This document shows, piece after piece, positions 22,967-32,385 of a stretch of DNA of 64,000 bases; the first letter of the stretch is position 1, and every line of letters begins with the position of its first letter. The DNA comes from Apiosordaria backusii (lineage: Eukaryota > Ascomycota > Sordariomycetes > Sordariales > Lasiosphaeriaceae). The notes beneath the pieces were generated by a model. The model was not told the origin of the DNA and ran no database searches. It was given only the letters and a program-made list of their open reading frames with translations. A program made the translations under genes and the position numbers. Location of the stretch: contig JAUKTV010000010.1 in assembly GCA_030549205.1 (NCBI GenBank), forward strand, positions 620,001 through 684,000. Direction: 5' to 3'.

Positions 22967-24130
22967 ATGGGCTCCAACACCCCTTCCTCCGACCTCTCCC
23001 ACCCAGAGTCAACCTCCCCCCTCATAACCCTCACCAACCCCACCCCTGCTGAGCTCCCTAAGATCTTCACCCTCTCCCATCCCAAATGGGGGCCCGCTTT
23101 GACACTGCAAGACTACCTCGACCGCGAGGCTTACCTCACTACCGTGCCCCTTTCCAAAAACGGTGGCATAACCCACTGGCTTTTGACCCTTGCCGCCGCC
23201 CCTGAATCAGAGCGGCCAATCCTCGCATCGTGCGAATCGATCAAGAAACGAGCTTTTTACACCACTCCCACCGGGGAAGTCCGCGAGGGCGTCGCCCATG
23301 GGGTTGCCTCTGTTTTTACAGACCCAAAGTACAGAGGGAAGGGGTATGCCTCGCGTATGATGTCCGACTTGGGGAAGCGGTTGAAGGACTGGCAAGGAGG
23401 GGAGGAGAAGAAGGTGGTGTTTAGTGTGCTGTATAGTGACATTGGGAAGGGGTTTTATGCCAAGCATGGGTGGGCGCCTTTTCAGAGTTCACATGTTGCT
23501 TGGACGCCGGCGGAATCTTCTGGGGAAAGGGCGAAGGGGGTGAAGACAATTGGGTATCATGAGTTGGCTGAGCTATGCGCGGTGGATGAGAGGCTGTTGA
23601 AGGAAAGACTGGCAAAGCTGGCGAAGGCGGATGGGGGGAGGAAGAGGCATGTTTCTTTGGCGCCGGAGTTGGATCAGCTGTTGTGGCATATGATGAGGGA
23701 GGATTTCATGACGAAGCATATTTTTGGTAAGACGCCTGATGTGAGAGGTGCGGTTTGGGGTGAGAAGGGCAAAAGGGTTTGGGCGGTTTGGACGAGGGGG
23801 TATTATGGAGGGCTGGAAAAGACGGAAGGGAATACACTTCATGTGCTGAGGGTGGTGGTGGAGGATGAGGAACATACTTCTGAAGATGACCTGGTGGAAG
23901 GGTTCAAGGCCATCGTTACGATTGCGAGGGCGGAAGCAAAAGAGTGGAGGAGCCATGATGTCCAGATGTGGAATCCGACGAGCACCGTGAGGAAGCTAGT
24001 TGAGAAGAGCGGGGTAGAGTACGAGTTTGTTGAGAGGGATAAGGAGAGCATTGCTAGTTTGATGTGGTATGGGGAGGAGCCGGCCGAGGACGTGGATTGG
24101 GTAGCTAATGAGAAGTACGCGTGGTGCTGA
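22967..24130 (+). CDS. LYC1-like lysine N-acetyltransferase (GNAT fold)
   Basis: A 387-residue intronless gene. It resembles the yeast-type LYC1 family, which acetylates free L-lysine as a first step of lysine catabolism; substrate identity here is by family only. The GNAT acetyl-CoA site is visible at about residues 108-125 (GVASVFTDPKYRGKGYASRM, with the RGKGYA loop). A second core segment, VVFSVLYSDIGKGFYAKHGW, is followed by the LYC1-type C-terminal domain to residue 387. No targeting peptide is visible, so a cytosolic enzyme is expected. The ATG at 22967 follows a good fungal leader. The 3' flank carries a cluster of stem-loops. Confidence 0.8.
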   Translation: MGSNTPSSDLSHPESTSPLITLTNPTPAELPKIFTLSHPKWGPALTLQDYLDREAYLTTVPLSKNGGITHWLLTLAAAPESERPILASCESIKKRAFYTTPTGEVREGVAHGVASVFTDPKYRGKGYASRMMSDLGKRLKDWQGGEEKKVVFSVLYSDIGKGFYAKHGWAPFQSSHVAWTPAESSGERAKGVKTIGYHELAELCAVDERLLKERLAKLAKADGGRKRHVSLAPELDQLLWHMMREDFMTKHIFGKTPDVRGAVWGEKGKRVWAVWTRGYYGGLEKTEGNTLHVLRVVVEDEEHTSEDDLVEGFKAIVTIARAEAKEWRSHDVQMWNPTSTVRKLVEKSGVEYEFVERDKESIASLMWYGEEPAEDVDWVANEKYAWC

Positions 24131-24740
24131 AAGGTTGGCGACGATGGTGGTTTAAACTTCGAGTAGCTGTCAGTCGAACCACCTGGGCAGCTGGCAAGTG
24201 GTCCGCCCTTCATGGATAACGTTTTCTGACACTTCTTTCAGAAATCCTCGGTCTGGCTTAACGGCCAGACCGAGGGTGCAGTGTGGTCTGCCCAGCTGCC
24301 CCTTGGCCGTAAGGCCAAGGGTTCAATCCGGAGCAAAACCCAACTCTCACAAAGGGTTTTCGTAGCCGGCTACCTCCCGAGGGAGCTAGTCGGTGAGCTT
24401 TTTGCTATTTTGAAGCGACATTTTTGTCACTGTTCACAGGATACTTTTTTGGCTACAACTAAATACAGACGTGTGCCTGGAGGACCCAATTTCTGGCAAC
24501 CGTTTTTTGCATATCATCTGTGATTACAGCTTGCTAAATCGGCGTTGCGCAGAGTCAAATGGCGAACTTCTAGTTTCTACATTGTTTGACACATCTGAAA
24601 GCACAAAATAATGCAATCGGTCTTTCACTAACGCGCAAGTAGACATCCTCAACAGGTACTGAAACGGGGCGTGGATCTCGGAAAACAGCATTCTATTCTC
24701 TCTTCTACTCCGCAATATCCCCCTCCCCGAAACCATCCCA
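24131..24740. other. Intergenic between LYC1-like gene and esterase
   Basis: Convergent 3' flanks of about 610 bases. Apart from the stem-loop cluster at 24246-24393 the sequence is unremarkable, with no reading frame of interest. Confidence 0.5.
24246..24393. other. Cluster of four stem-loops (candidate structured RNA)
   Basis: Four consecutive inverted repeats lie within 150 bases. Hairpin 1 pairs 24246-24257 with 24264-24275 (12 bp, loop TTAACG). Hairpin 2 pairs 24300-24308 with 24313-24321 (9 bp, GTAA tetraloop of the GNRA kind). Hairpin 3 pairs 24335-24341 with 24354-24360 (7 bp). Hairpin 4 spans 24366-24393 with an interrupted 12-pair stem. They lie 115 bases after the LYC1-like stop codon and about 350 bases before the end of the convergent esterase gene. 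They could be a 3' UTR element, an independent small RNA, or a decayed mobile element. Confidence 0.45.
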
Positions 24741-25751
24741 TCAAATGCCGAACCACTCCAAATCGACCTCCTCCTCCTGCGGCACCACATGTCCCACCCC
24801 ATTGGCATGGTAACCAACAAGCTTGCTCCCATCGCCATACACCATCTTGGTGTACCCAGGCACCGGCACATTCGTCTCGTTCCTCGTCCACTCCACCTCG
24901 TGAATCGCCCCCCACTGCTTGAGCTGCTCCTCAAAGTTGTGGAAGTAATTCACGAAAAAGTCGTTGTCCCCATGCCAAGTCTGAACCTTGGGGTACTTCC
25001 ACTCTTTTCCTTTGCAGTTACCCTTCCCCTTCCCCTTACCTTTGCCCTTCCCTCGAGGCAGAGGAGCCATCCCCCTCACCACCTCCGCCCATTCTTCTCC
25101 TGTCTTTCTAATCTTCCCCTGGGCACACGACTGATCAGCGCTGATCGGGCTGCTGCCCGGAGAGCCGGCGAGGCAGCCAGCTGGGACACCGCTGTAGCAG
25201 GACACAGCAGAGAAGAGGTCTGGATAGGCGGATGCCATGACGTTGGACATCATGCAGCCTGATGAGGAGCCAGTGATGAAGACCTTCTTGGGGTCGGCGT
25301 TGAACGTGGTGGTGGCCCAGCGGACGATGGTGGCGAGGCCGGTGGAGTCGCCGCCGCCGTCGCGGGTGAGGGAGGAAGGGGAGGCGACGTCCCAGCAGTT
25401 GTTGTCGTTTATGGAGGAGGGGTACAAGACGACGAAGTTGTGGGAGGAGGAGAGGGTTTGGTACCCTTTGGTCGCGTCAGCGAATCCGGGGCCGGAGCCG
25501 AAGCAGCCGTGAAGCTTGGGATGGAGTTAGTAATGGTAAAAGGAAGGGGAAAGGGGGCCGCTTACGGCGAGAATGATGGCTGGTTTGGCGGTTAGTTTGG
25601 AGGGTGCGTAGAGGTGGAGGACGAGATTGGTGGGGTTGGATCCCCAGGAGGGGATCTGGGTTAGGACATCACGAGGGATGTCGTTGGCGGCGGGTGCGCC
25701 GTGGGTTACGGCAGCAGTACCCGCGAGGAGAATCAGGGACTTAAACAGCAT
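24741..25751 (-). CDS. Secreted CE1-type acetylxylan/feruloyl esterase
   Basis: A predicted secreted carbohydrate esterase that would remove acetyl or feruloyl groups from plant hemicellulose. Two exons fit, 25751-25566 and 25514-24741 (51-base intron), giving 319 residues. The start MLFKSLILLAGTAAVTHG is a signal peptide; an ATG 30 bases upstream would bury it. HGCFGSGPGF is the oxyanion-side motif, and GSSSGCMM gives the nucleophile Ser at about 146. HGDNDFFV carries the likely catalytic Asp, and GVGHVVPQ the likely His. A Gly-Lys repeat (GKGKGKGKGKG) interrupts the region before the Asp and looks like an expanded surface loop. Plant-biomass degradation is inferred from the family. Confidence 0.85.
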
Positions 25752-26270
25752 CGTGACGACGGAGGTGAGATGATCAGCCACGGTGTATCATCCCAAAACC
25801 GAACTCTTAAACGTGAGGAGAATTTGGGGTATTTGTACCTTGCATATTCCCCAAAAGATCGCTCTACCATAACCATGAAATTAACACACCACCGGTTACG
25901 ATCGATTTGCCGAATGGGACGGTGGTACTCGGTACAGTAGCCCGTAACTCGCCCAGGGATCTTGCGAGTAAACTATGCCATTCCCAGCAAGCCTCTTTTC
26001 GGAGTCTTCCTACCGATGTGTTGTGCCCGTATTCCCAGCGGGGAAATAGTGCAAGAAAAGGCATGAACTGTACGGATATTTACGAGTGCTGCAATTGGCG
26101 CGGCTAACAGTTCCCGATGGCCTTTTGGTGCTATTTTCTGTGCGCCCAGACATGCCGTTACACCACCACACTCGTTTAGACTGCCCAATTATAAGCATTA
26201 CTTGACTATAATAAATCCTAACAGAGTCCACAACGTCATAACATTTGTTGGAGACATTCGGTGGTCAGAC
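25752..26270. other. Intergenic upstream of esterase
   Basis: About 500 bases that should hold the esterase promoter. No recognisable gene, repeat or structure. Confidence 0.45.
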
Positions 26271-26887
26271 CTAACTCCTTCTACGGCAAGCAGTCAGCAA
26301 GCCACCGCATGATACCACAGCTGTGAGGTGTCCAGCGATAAGTCTATCGTCTTGGCGCTTCAACCGGCTTTTCTTCACGGCATTTGAAATGAAATTGTGA
26401 ATGAGTTCCAATGCGGTGTTGTCAAAACAAACCGGAGTCTTGTTGCTGTTGCTGGTTGACTTGTTGACATTGCAATCGCCAAGACTCAGGGGCCAGGGGT
26501 AATGCAAAGGTACCTGAGTACCGTAGCATACCAAACTTCCATAAGTCGAATGCTCCTTCTCAGGAAGGAGAGTGCAAGATGCACTAGGCAGTCACGGATA
26601 GTTGAAGCCCAATTTGGGAACTCATTGCTGGGTACGGGTACGCAATTCTTGACGACTGAATCCAGCGCATCATAACGCTCCATTCGATGCATGTTCTGTT
26701 GGAGACGCCTCACCAAAATCCGAATGCCGCTGCCCTCAATTCGAATACGTGTGGGATATTCTTTTAGACGCTTCAAATATCTTAAAATAAGGTAGGCTCT
26801 GACAACAAAGATGCACAGATCTCGGAATCTCGGGCAGGTGATATTGTGCAGGAAGTGGATGTCTTTTTGGGTGTCTCGGGGTGCCAT
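26271..26887 (-). CDS. Possible small hypothetical gene, low confidence
   Basis: An ATG at 26887 opens a 133-residue frame to 26486 that is basic and contains helical, Leu/Arg-rich stretches (RAYLILRYLKRLKEYPTR). A second frame on the same strand, 26534-26271, contains LELIHNFISNAVKKSRLKRQ. A donor-like GTATGC near 26529 could join the two by splicing, but I could not fix an acceptor. I recognise no domain. It may be a real small gene, a gene remnant or chance. Confidence 0.25.
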
Positions 26888-27549
26888 TTGCCAACTGAAT
26901 TAGAGACCCAGGGGTAATCCAGACGTGATGTACCGGTTACATGTATCTAGAACATGCAGAAAGCGAGGCTTTACACAAGCTTGATCTAAACTTTTCATCC
27001 ATTTATCGTAGCTTTTTTGATACTTGATCAGAGCACTGCGTTAGACTATGGCCCGATACCAAGTAGGTACTTACCTAGGCTTTCTCTACAATAGATCCAA
27101 GCTTTATTAGTAAACAATCCGAGCTCCCACTATCATAGTTCGAAGCTTTTCCTATCATAAACCAGAACTTTTCTAATGCTAAAACCGAGCTTGTTAAGTC
27201 TTTGTTTCGAGCGTTTAAGTTCACGATCCGAGCTTACTTTTAAAGTTTCCGGTACAGGTATTGTTGTTATTTCGATAACTATCGATATACATTGGCGCGT
27301 CTGCCTGTACGAGAGTATGGCATCCACTATTTCTTCGCCTTTATATCATGGCGAGACACACCGCGAGTTGGCAATGATTTCAGTCTGCAGAAGTCATATG
27401 CGTCTAGAAACCGAAAACAAACTGACGCCGTAGTTGACCACAGACTCCAATGACCAACATTCGTTCAACGAAATCGAGGACTCATACTTGCTTCGTAATC
27501 TTCGATGCACTTTCCGCTCTTTCACCGCTTGAAACTTAAAAGATTGTCC
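26888..27549. other. Intergenic, contains a 22-bp minisatellite
   Basis: A stretch without coding signal. Its only clear structure is the tandem array at 27097-27248, with weaker related units upstream to about 27000. Confidence 0.5.
27097..27248. repeat. Degenerate 22-bp tandem repeat, about seven units
   Basis: Units begin at 27097, 27119, 27141, 27163, 27185, 27207 and 27228. Each starts with a version of CCGAGCTT (CCAAGCTT, CCGAGCTC, CGAAGCTT, CAGAACTT, CCGAGCTT, TCGAGCGT, CCGAGCTT). Spacing is 22 bases, with one unit of 21. Related but more diverged units seem to extend upstream. Confidence 0.6.
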
Positions 27550-27976
27550 TGGGCTTTGTGAGAGTTCGCCTCAGAAGCAAAGGCTACAGATGCCTAGAAC
27601 AGCGACCAATTCAAGGCAGCATATGAGTGGTGCATGCGTCATGTCGCGGACGAGGGTGGAGTTGGAGGTGTTATCAGGAGACACGGGGTCAACACATTCG
27701 TTCTCCCCAGCTGTGTGGCATCGGTGGTCCCTCATCTTGGAGGACACCCCATGATCTCTGTACCGCTGGAGTTCTATCCTGAAGGCACTGAGATCAAGAT
27801 GGACGCCAGGAACATGCTTGTTCAGCGGGCACCGGGTGCGCCGTTTGGGCTGTGTTTCACGAGGGCATCTCTTTTCTGAGGAGGTGTTGATCAAATTCGC
27901 CTATGTGTTTGAGCAGGCGACTGAAGTTTGGAAACGGCGCCCGCCCATCGCCCTGCCGTCAACTGAACCGCCATAA
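27550..27976 (+). pseudogene. Amidase C-terminal fragment, degraded
   Basis: Translated segments match the C-terminus of fungal amidase-signature enzymes: VNTFVLPSC, then GGHPMISVPLEFYPEGT and RAPGAPFGLCFTRAS, then in another frame SEEVLIKFAYVFEQATEVW. There is an in-frame TAG at 27595-27597 upstream and a frameshift near 27870-27878, after which the frame ends at TAA 27974-27976. No catalytic Ser-Ser-Lys region is found upstream, so only the last ~140 residues remain. The TAG again has the form CAG-to-TAG. It is most likely a decayed gene copy or a truncated relic. Confidence 0.65.
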
Positions 27977-28038
27977 CCCTCCATAGTGTTAAACAAGGAG
28001 TCCGTAGTTCTAAAGCAGGCACCCTCACCCATCAATGA

Positions 28039-28749
28039 TCAGATACCTCTCCGGTAAACCCAAACTCCCTCCCCCTCATCCACCATTCCCGCCCCCATGT
28101 CCTCACCCTTCTTCTCCCCATTCCACTGTTCAAACGCTGGGCCAAACTCCTCCAAATCAGCCCTAGGCCCAATCCAAATTACCACCTCCCCCTTCCATTT
28201 CTCCAGATATGCCCTCACCAATGAGGGCTGCCTCTGGTAGACAAACACCAACCCACCCGCCTCATTCAACAGCCCCTCGTCAATCACTGCCCACGTGCCG
28301 TTTACTGTCAATGTGTTTTGCTCAGGAAGGAATACATTGACCGGCTTCTGGTTTTGTTGAGCAGCTGAGACCGCCACCTCGACGCCATAGAAGCTGCCCG
28401 AGCGAGCTGGGTAGTGTTGCAGAAGAAGGGCTTCTAGGAGACCGGGACCGGATCCGATTGATAGGGTCAGTGCAGGTGGCGGGGGGAGGAGGGAGTTGAG
28501 GAGGGATAGCAAGGGGAGGGATACGGAACAGCAGGACAGGGGATGGCGAGTGGGGTGGCGAAGAGTTTTGGAAGAGGGAGAGGGGTCATTTTTCTTCGGT
28601 AGAAGTTGTATGACTATAAGAGTGGGTTGCTTCTGAGCGTGGGCTCGGGGGGTTGGTGGAGGTTGCAAGAGTGAGGTTAGTTTTGGAGAAGTTGTCAAGG
28701 TAAGATTGAGCTTGTTGTGAAAGGAGGGATGCGATTGGTTGTTGACCAT
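28039..28749 (-). CDS. SAM-dependent methyltransferase-like protein, 5' end uncertain
   Basis: A 236-residue frame from the ATG at 28749. LTLSIGSGPGLLEALLL in the middle resembles the glycine-rich SAM-binding motif I, followed by an acidic strand end (GSFYGVEV). The C-terminal half (TWAVIDEGLLNEAGGLVFVYQRQP) reads as ordinary coding sequence. The N-terminal 70 residues are Pro/Ser-rich and unconvincing. A second frame over the same bases gives a better-looking start region (FYGQQPIASLLSQQAQSYL). So the true start may be joined by an unrecognised intron or be shifted by an indel. Substrate unknown. Confidence 0.5.
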   Translation of the reverse strand: MVNNQSHPSFHNKLNLTLTTSPKLTSLLQPPPTPRAHAQKQPTLIVIQLLPKKNDPSPSSKTLRHPTRHPLSCCSVSLPLLSLLNSLLPPPPALTLSIGSGPGLLEALLLQHYPARSGSFYGVEVAVSAAQQNQKPVNVFLPEQNTLTVNGTWAVIDEGLLNEAGGLVFVYQRQPSLVRAYLEKWKGEVVIWIGPRADLEEFGPAFEQWNGEKKGEDMGAGMVDEGEGVWVYRRGI

Positions 28750-29381
28750 AAAATGGCAGAAATTTGACCAAAAGATCCACAATTAATTGGAAACTTTCTC
28801 CTCAACATAATATCATACTTCCGTGCTCAATCAGCAATTCTTGTGTTCAGTCACGCAAGAGAAAGGTAGAGCGAAGCTTCAATGCAAGAGGCATAACTTA
28901 TGCGCGGAGTATTTGCTCCTCGAGATTGAAATCTGGCCAATAAGAATCCTGGAAACTCTAGTCGCCAAGACTTTGAGATGCCCATCGATGAGTAGAGCTC
29001 AGCCAGCCATGGTTCCTTCTATCTTGCAAACTCCAGTTCCGGTTTGTCATGAATATTCTCTCAGAACAACATTTTACGCGAGACCAGAATTGCTCATGCG
29101 CAAGGAGATCTATCTGGGACTATGGGCGGAGTACAAGGTCCGAGGCACAACGATGTGGAATCGAGGTGCGAATTAGGGCGTCAATATTTCCTCCAGACAC
29201 CAATGAGCTTGCGCGACGCCGTAGGCTCGCCCAGTGACTGATTCACTGTCTCGCAGCTTGTGGGCTCAAGAGGTGATTCATGCATCCGCAGGGGCCGTTT
29301 TGAGCTTGAGATGTTGACGAAAATGGTTCCAGCTCGCCACAACCTCCTGGCCTCCTCGCCGATGGGCCTAGATGCGTACAG
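28750..29381. other. Intergenic, nothing certain
   Basis: About 630 bases upstream of the gene at 29.4 kb. A frame at 28823-29176 has no ATG at its head and no domain. The missing first exon of the next gene may lie here, but I could not define it. Confidence 0.4.
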
Positions 29382-30230
29382 TATTTTGGTTACGTTGGAC
29401 AAGCTGCCTCAGTCATCGCGAAGATTGCTGGGGTGCCGGTGAAGCTCCATGACGATGATGATCCGGCTGCCCAGCTGTTCCCCAATTTCACCACGGCCTC
29501 CTCTAAGGTTTATGACGCGGCCGAGAAGGGGGCCAAGGAAAAACTCGAAGAAGTGTTGGCCGCTCTTCCCGACCATATCAAGAATGACTCTACTCTGGAA
29601 ACGACCTCAGTTGCGTACCCCGCGGAATCAACGTTTTTGTGGACCGATCCGGCACCGCTGAACAAAAACGGCAAACCGAACAGAGAACTCGTCCAAGACA
29701 TTGGCAAGATGCTCGCACAGAGAGGCTTCCCAACAGTTTTTCCCACGAGCACAAGCGACGCCGACAGCACGGACTTCGATTGGCTGGATGTGGCACTCAA
29801 CATCGGCAAGGCCATCTTTTCAAACATCCCGCCGATCACACAAGACAGCGGTGACGGCATCACGACTAGCAAATTCGCCATTCACAGCGGCAACGGCTCT
29901 TGGATCACCGGCTGCCACGCCTACTACGGGATCCCGCTCGGCCAAGCCGGCGCCAACTCAGCCTGGCACTCTGGCCTCGTCATGCAGCTAACTACGACGA
30001 AAGCTTACCGCGACTTCGAAACCGCGCGCAACAAGGCCCTCAACTTCACCCAGGACGTCAGTACGAGCAACGGCAAGCTCCGCTGGCTTGTCACCATGAA
30101 CGTCCAGTGGGAGGGCTCTGTGACGGCCAACCGGTTGGCTCCAGCGTTGAAGGGCAAGCTCAAAAGTGATGATGTGACCAAGGCCGGTTGGAAGCTCCAC
30201 CACCATTCGCTCGATGGCATGGACCAGTAG
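29382..30230 (+). CDS. Hypothetical protein, 5' end undefined, ends at in-frame UAG
   Basis: A clear coding frame of good codon quality with no recognised domain. It is open from at least 29382 (YFGYVGQAASVIAKIAGVP) without an ATG, so a first exon upstream is missing or lost; base 29382 is only where the coding-like frame becomes visible. Notable segments are FLWTDPAPLNKNGK, GFPTVFPTS, ITGCHAYYGIPLG and LRWLVTMNVQWEG. It stops at TAG 30228-30230 but continues in the same frame for 51 coding-like codons to TAA 30384-30386. Either it is a pseudogene, or the UAG is bypassed (see findings). I do not recognise the family. Confidence 0.5.
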   Translation, partial: YFGYVGQAASVIAKIAGVPVKLHDDDDPAAQLFPNFTTASSKVYDAAEKGAKEKLEEVLAALPDHIKNDSTLETTSVAYPAESTFLWTDPAPLNKNGKPNRELVQDIGKMLAQRGFPTVFPTSTSDADSTDFDWLDVALNIGKAIFSNIPPITQDSGDGITTSKFAIHSGNGSWITGCHAYYGIPLGQAGANSAWHSGLVMQLTTTKAYRDFETARNKALNFTQDVSTSNGKLRWLVTMNVQWEGSVTANRLAPALKGKLKSDDVTKAGWKLHHHSLDGMDQ

Positions 30231-30386
30231 ATCAAGCTGCAGTGCCCGGATGAGTACACTCCCGCTCAGGCCAGGGGTCTCGTTCGCGAATGCGCCAAGA
30301 GTGTCATCCAATCCCTGTTCACCGGTACGGGCTCTGAACCTTACCTCACCCCTGAGATCATAGTCACCATGTCGACGCTCCTTTAA
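30231..30386 (+). other. In-frame continuation after UAG of the 29.4-kb gene
   Basis: Fifty-one codons in the same frame as the upstream gene, ending in TAA. Codon choice is GC-rich at third positions and it contains YTPAQARGLVRECAKSVIQS, which looks like a helix. It is most simply the original C-terminus of the gene. Confidence 0.5.
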
Positions 30387-31360
30387 GTGAATTTTTGTGC
30401 ATCATCTCAGAAGAGCGAAGGGCTCACAGCTGCCTTTCGGCGATGAAGCCATGAACCCCAAAGCTTGGAATGATGAGTTGATGGACAATGAGTTGATGGT
30501 TTTGCCTTTGATGAAGAGATGAAATACGGCTGGTCCTGTTTTTCCCTTTTTCAAAATCTTTCGTTCCCTTTTCTTACTCCCCATCTCACCCATGTTATTG
30601 ACGGCTGTATGCGGATGGGGCCTCATGTTGCATAGTCCACAGCTTAGCTTAACATATGATTTCAATCTCTTGGGGCTTTTCAGAGGGGATCTGCTTATTT
30701 CCCCCTTTACACCTCCTCTTAGGTAGTTAGACAATACACGGGATGTCTCACTCAGTCACAACATGCCCTTTTCCGGGGTTTGCCCACTTGTAGCTCACCG
30801 TAAAACTCACCATGGACTCAATGAACAGGGAAGAACAGAGAGAATTCTCGCTACATCCATCGTTGTCGCCATCCAGGTTTCTCTCTTCTCTCCTCAGTCA
30901 CATCCTGCAAATCACTCTGACGGCGCAAGAGTAAAGTTGTCGGCAGTAGTAAGAATGTGTGTGGTCGTCTTATAGACCCACTTTCACTCAGGGGCATTCT
31001 TGGCACCCCCTTTCTACTGTTTTGCATATAAGTTTTGGACTACCATCATCACGAATAATGTCAGCTCTTTGTAGTGAAAAAACTCCAAAAGGTCATGTTA
31101 CCTTTTTATTCTAAATACCTAATCTATCATTCGAATAATTTTAAAAAAAAAAAACTCTGTCATCACGTCGTAAATCATGACCTGACCTCTAGGCCCAGGG
31201 TGATCTGTGTTTTTTTTCCGGTCGAGACAGACAGAAAAAAAAAAAAACAACAGACCGGATATCAAAAATGTCCCTTCCATTCCTTCTTATAGCTCCGAAA
31301 CAAAATCATGGAAAGCAATCCCCATTGAAAAGTCAACAAGAAAATCCCCAATCCAGCATC
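30387..31360. other. Intergenic, with poly-A runs
   Basis: About 970 bases between convergent genes. Homopolymer A runs occur near 31143 and 31236. No coding or structural signal. Confidence 0.5.
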
Positions 31361-32385
31361 TCACCCCATAATCTGCTGCTGCCCCTGCCCACCCCCTTGA
31401 CTACTACCTCCCCCTTGCTGCTGCAACCCATTCCCCTCCCCCTTCTTCAACAACCTCTTCCGATTATACAAATCCGTATTCAGCACATTCACGTACCCCC
31501 TCCTCCTCAGCTCCTCCTGAATCTGACTCACCAGCCTCCCCTCCCGCAACCACTGATCCACCTCCGCGCTCACAAAATCCGGCAGCTTCCTCGCCCTCGG
31601 ATCACTCGTATCCGTGCTCGGCCCATGGTTATGCACCTTGTGCTCCTCGTTCGGATAGTGCAGCACCCACACGTCGCTGTCTTTGGCTGTCTCGATAACC
31701 TCAAACTTGAAGAGACACCCGCACTTCTTGGAGGTTCTGTCCGTGGTGGGCTTGCGCCGGCCTTCTTCTTTGGCTTTGACGAAAACCTCAGGGTCGACGG
31801 GGGGCGGTGGTGACGGGCTTCGCCGCCGCGGAAGCAGACCCAGCGGACTTTGCGCTTGCCGGTTACTTTGGCGCCGGCGATGCGCATGGAGTAGCCTCTG
31901 GGGAGAGTCCAGGCGTCGAGAGTGGCTTGCATGGCGGCGCGGGAGGAGATGGTGAAGTTGGGGGGTGGGGGTTCGAGGGGGATTATGGGTTGTTGGGGTG
32001 ATTGTGTGAGGGCATGTTGGTGGTATGAGAGTTGTTGTTGTTGTTGGTGCTGTTGTTGTTGCTGTTGCGTAGGTTGGGGTTGTTGGAGTTGTTGCTGGTT
32101 CTGTTGTTGTTGAATCCCCTGTGATAGTGATTGTGGTGGTGGTGGGCCGCCAGGGGCACCAGGGACGGGTGGTCCCGCTGGCGCCGGTGCACCGCCAACC
32201 CCAGGAACGCCGCTGACTCCTCCTCCCGGGACTTGGACTGGGGCCCCACCAGCGCTAGCTGCAACACCAAAGTTTGGGTTCTGGCCGATCTTGAGGGCAG
32301 CCTCGATGCGACTGAGGCGGCGGTCGATAGCGGCGAGGGAGTTCAAAAGGGTATTGAGCTGGTTAGGGGAGAGGCTGTTTGCCAT
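31361..32385 (-). CDS. FAR1-like zinc-binding protein, frameshifted
   Basis: The start MANSLSPNQLNTLLNSLAA gives a short helical region, a Gly/Pro/Ala-rich stretch, and long Gln runs at about residues 90-125. A FAR1/WRKY-GCM1-type domain follows (GKRKVRWVCFRGG, later KKCGCLFKFEV, then EEHKVHNHGP), with Cys, Cys and the His-x-His ligands. The domain is split between two frames: the shift falls in a run of six C on the coding strand (31799-31804). One extra base would join the frames. The downstream frame runs to 31361 and ends in a Gln/Gly-rich tail. FAR1-type domains bind DNA and derive from MULE transposases, so a DNA-binding role is likely. The shift may be a sequencing error or a real mutation. 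Confidence 0.7.

Noticed and set aside
24317..24336. tRNA-like GGTTCAATCC sequence next to hairpin 2
   Set aside because: It resembles a T-arm, but the flanking stem pairing, anticodon arm and acceptor stem of a tRNA cannot be drawn.
28823..29176. 117-codon plus-strand open frame
   Set aside because: Its first codon is not ATG and no family or coding signal is visible. It might conceal an exon of the next gene, but I could not support this.
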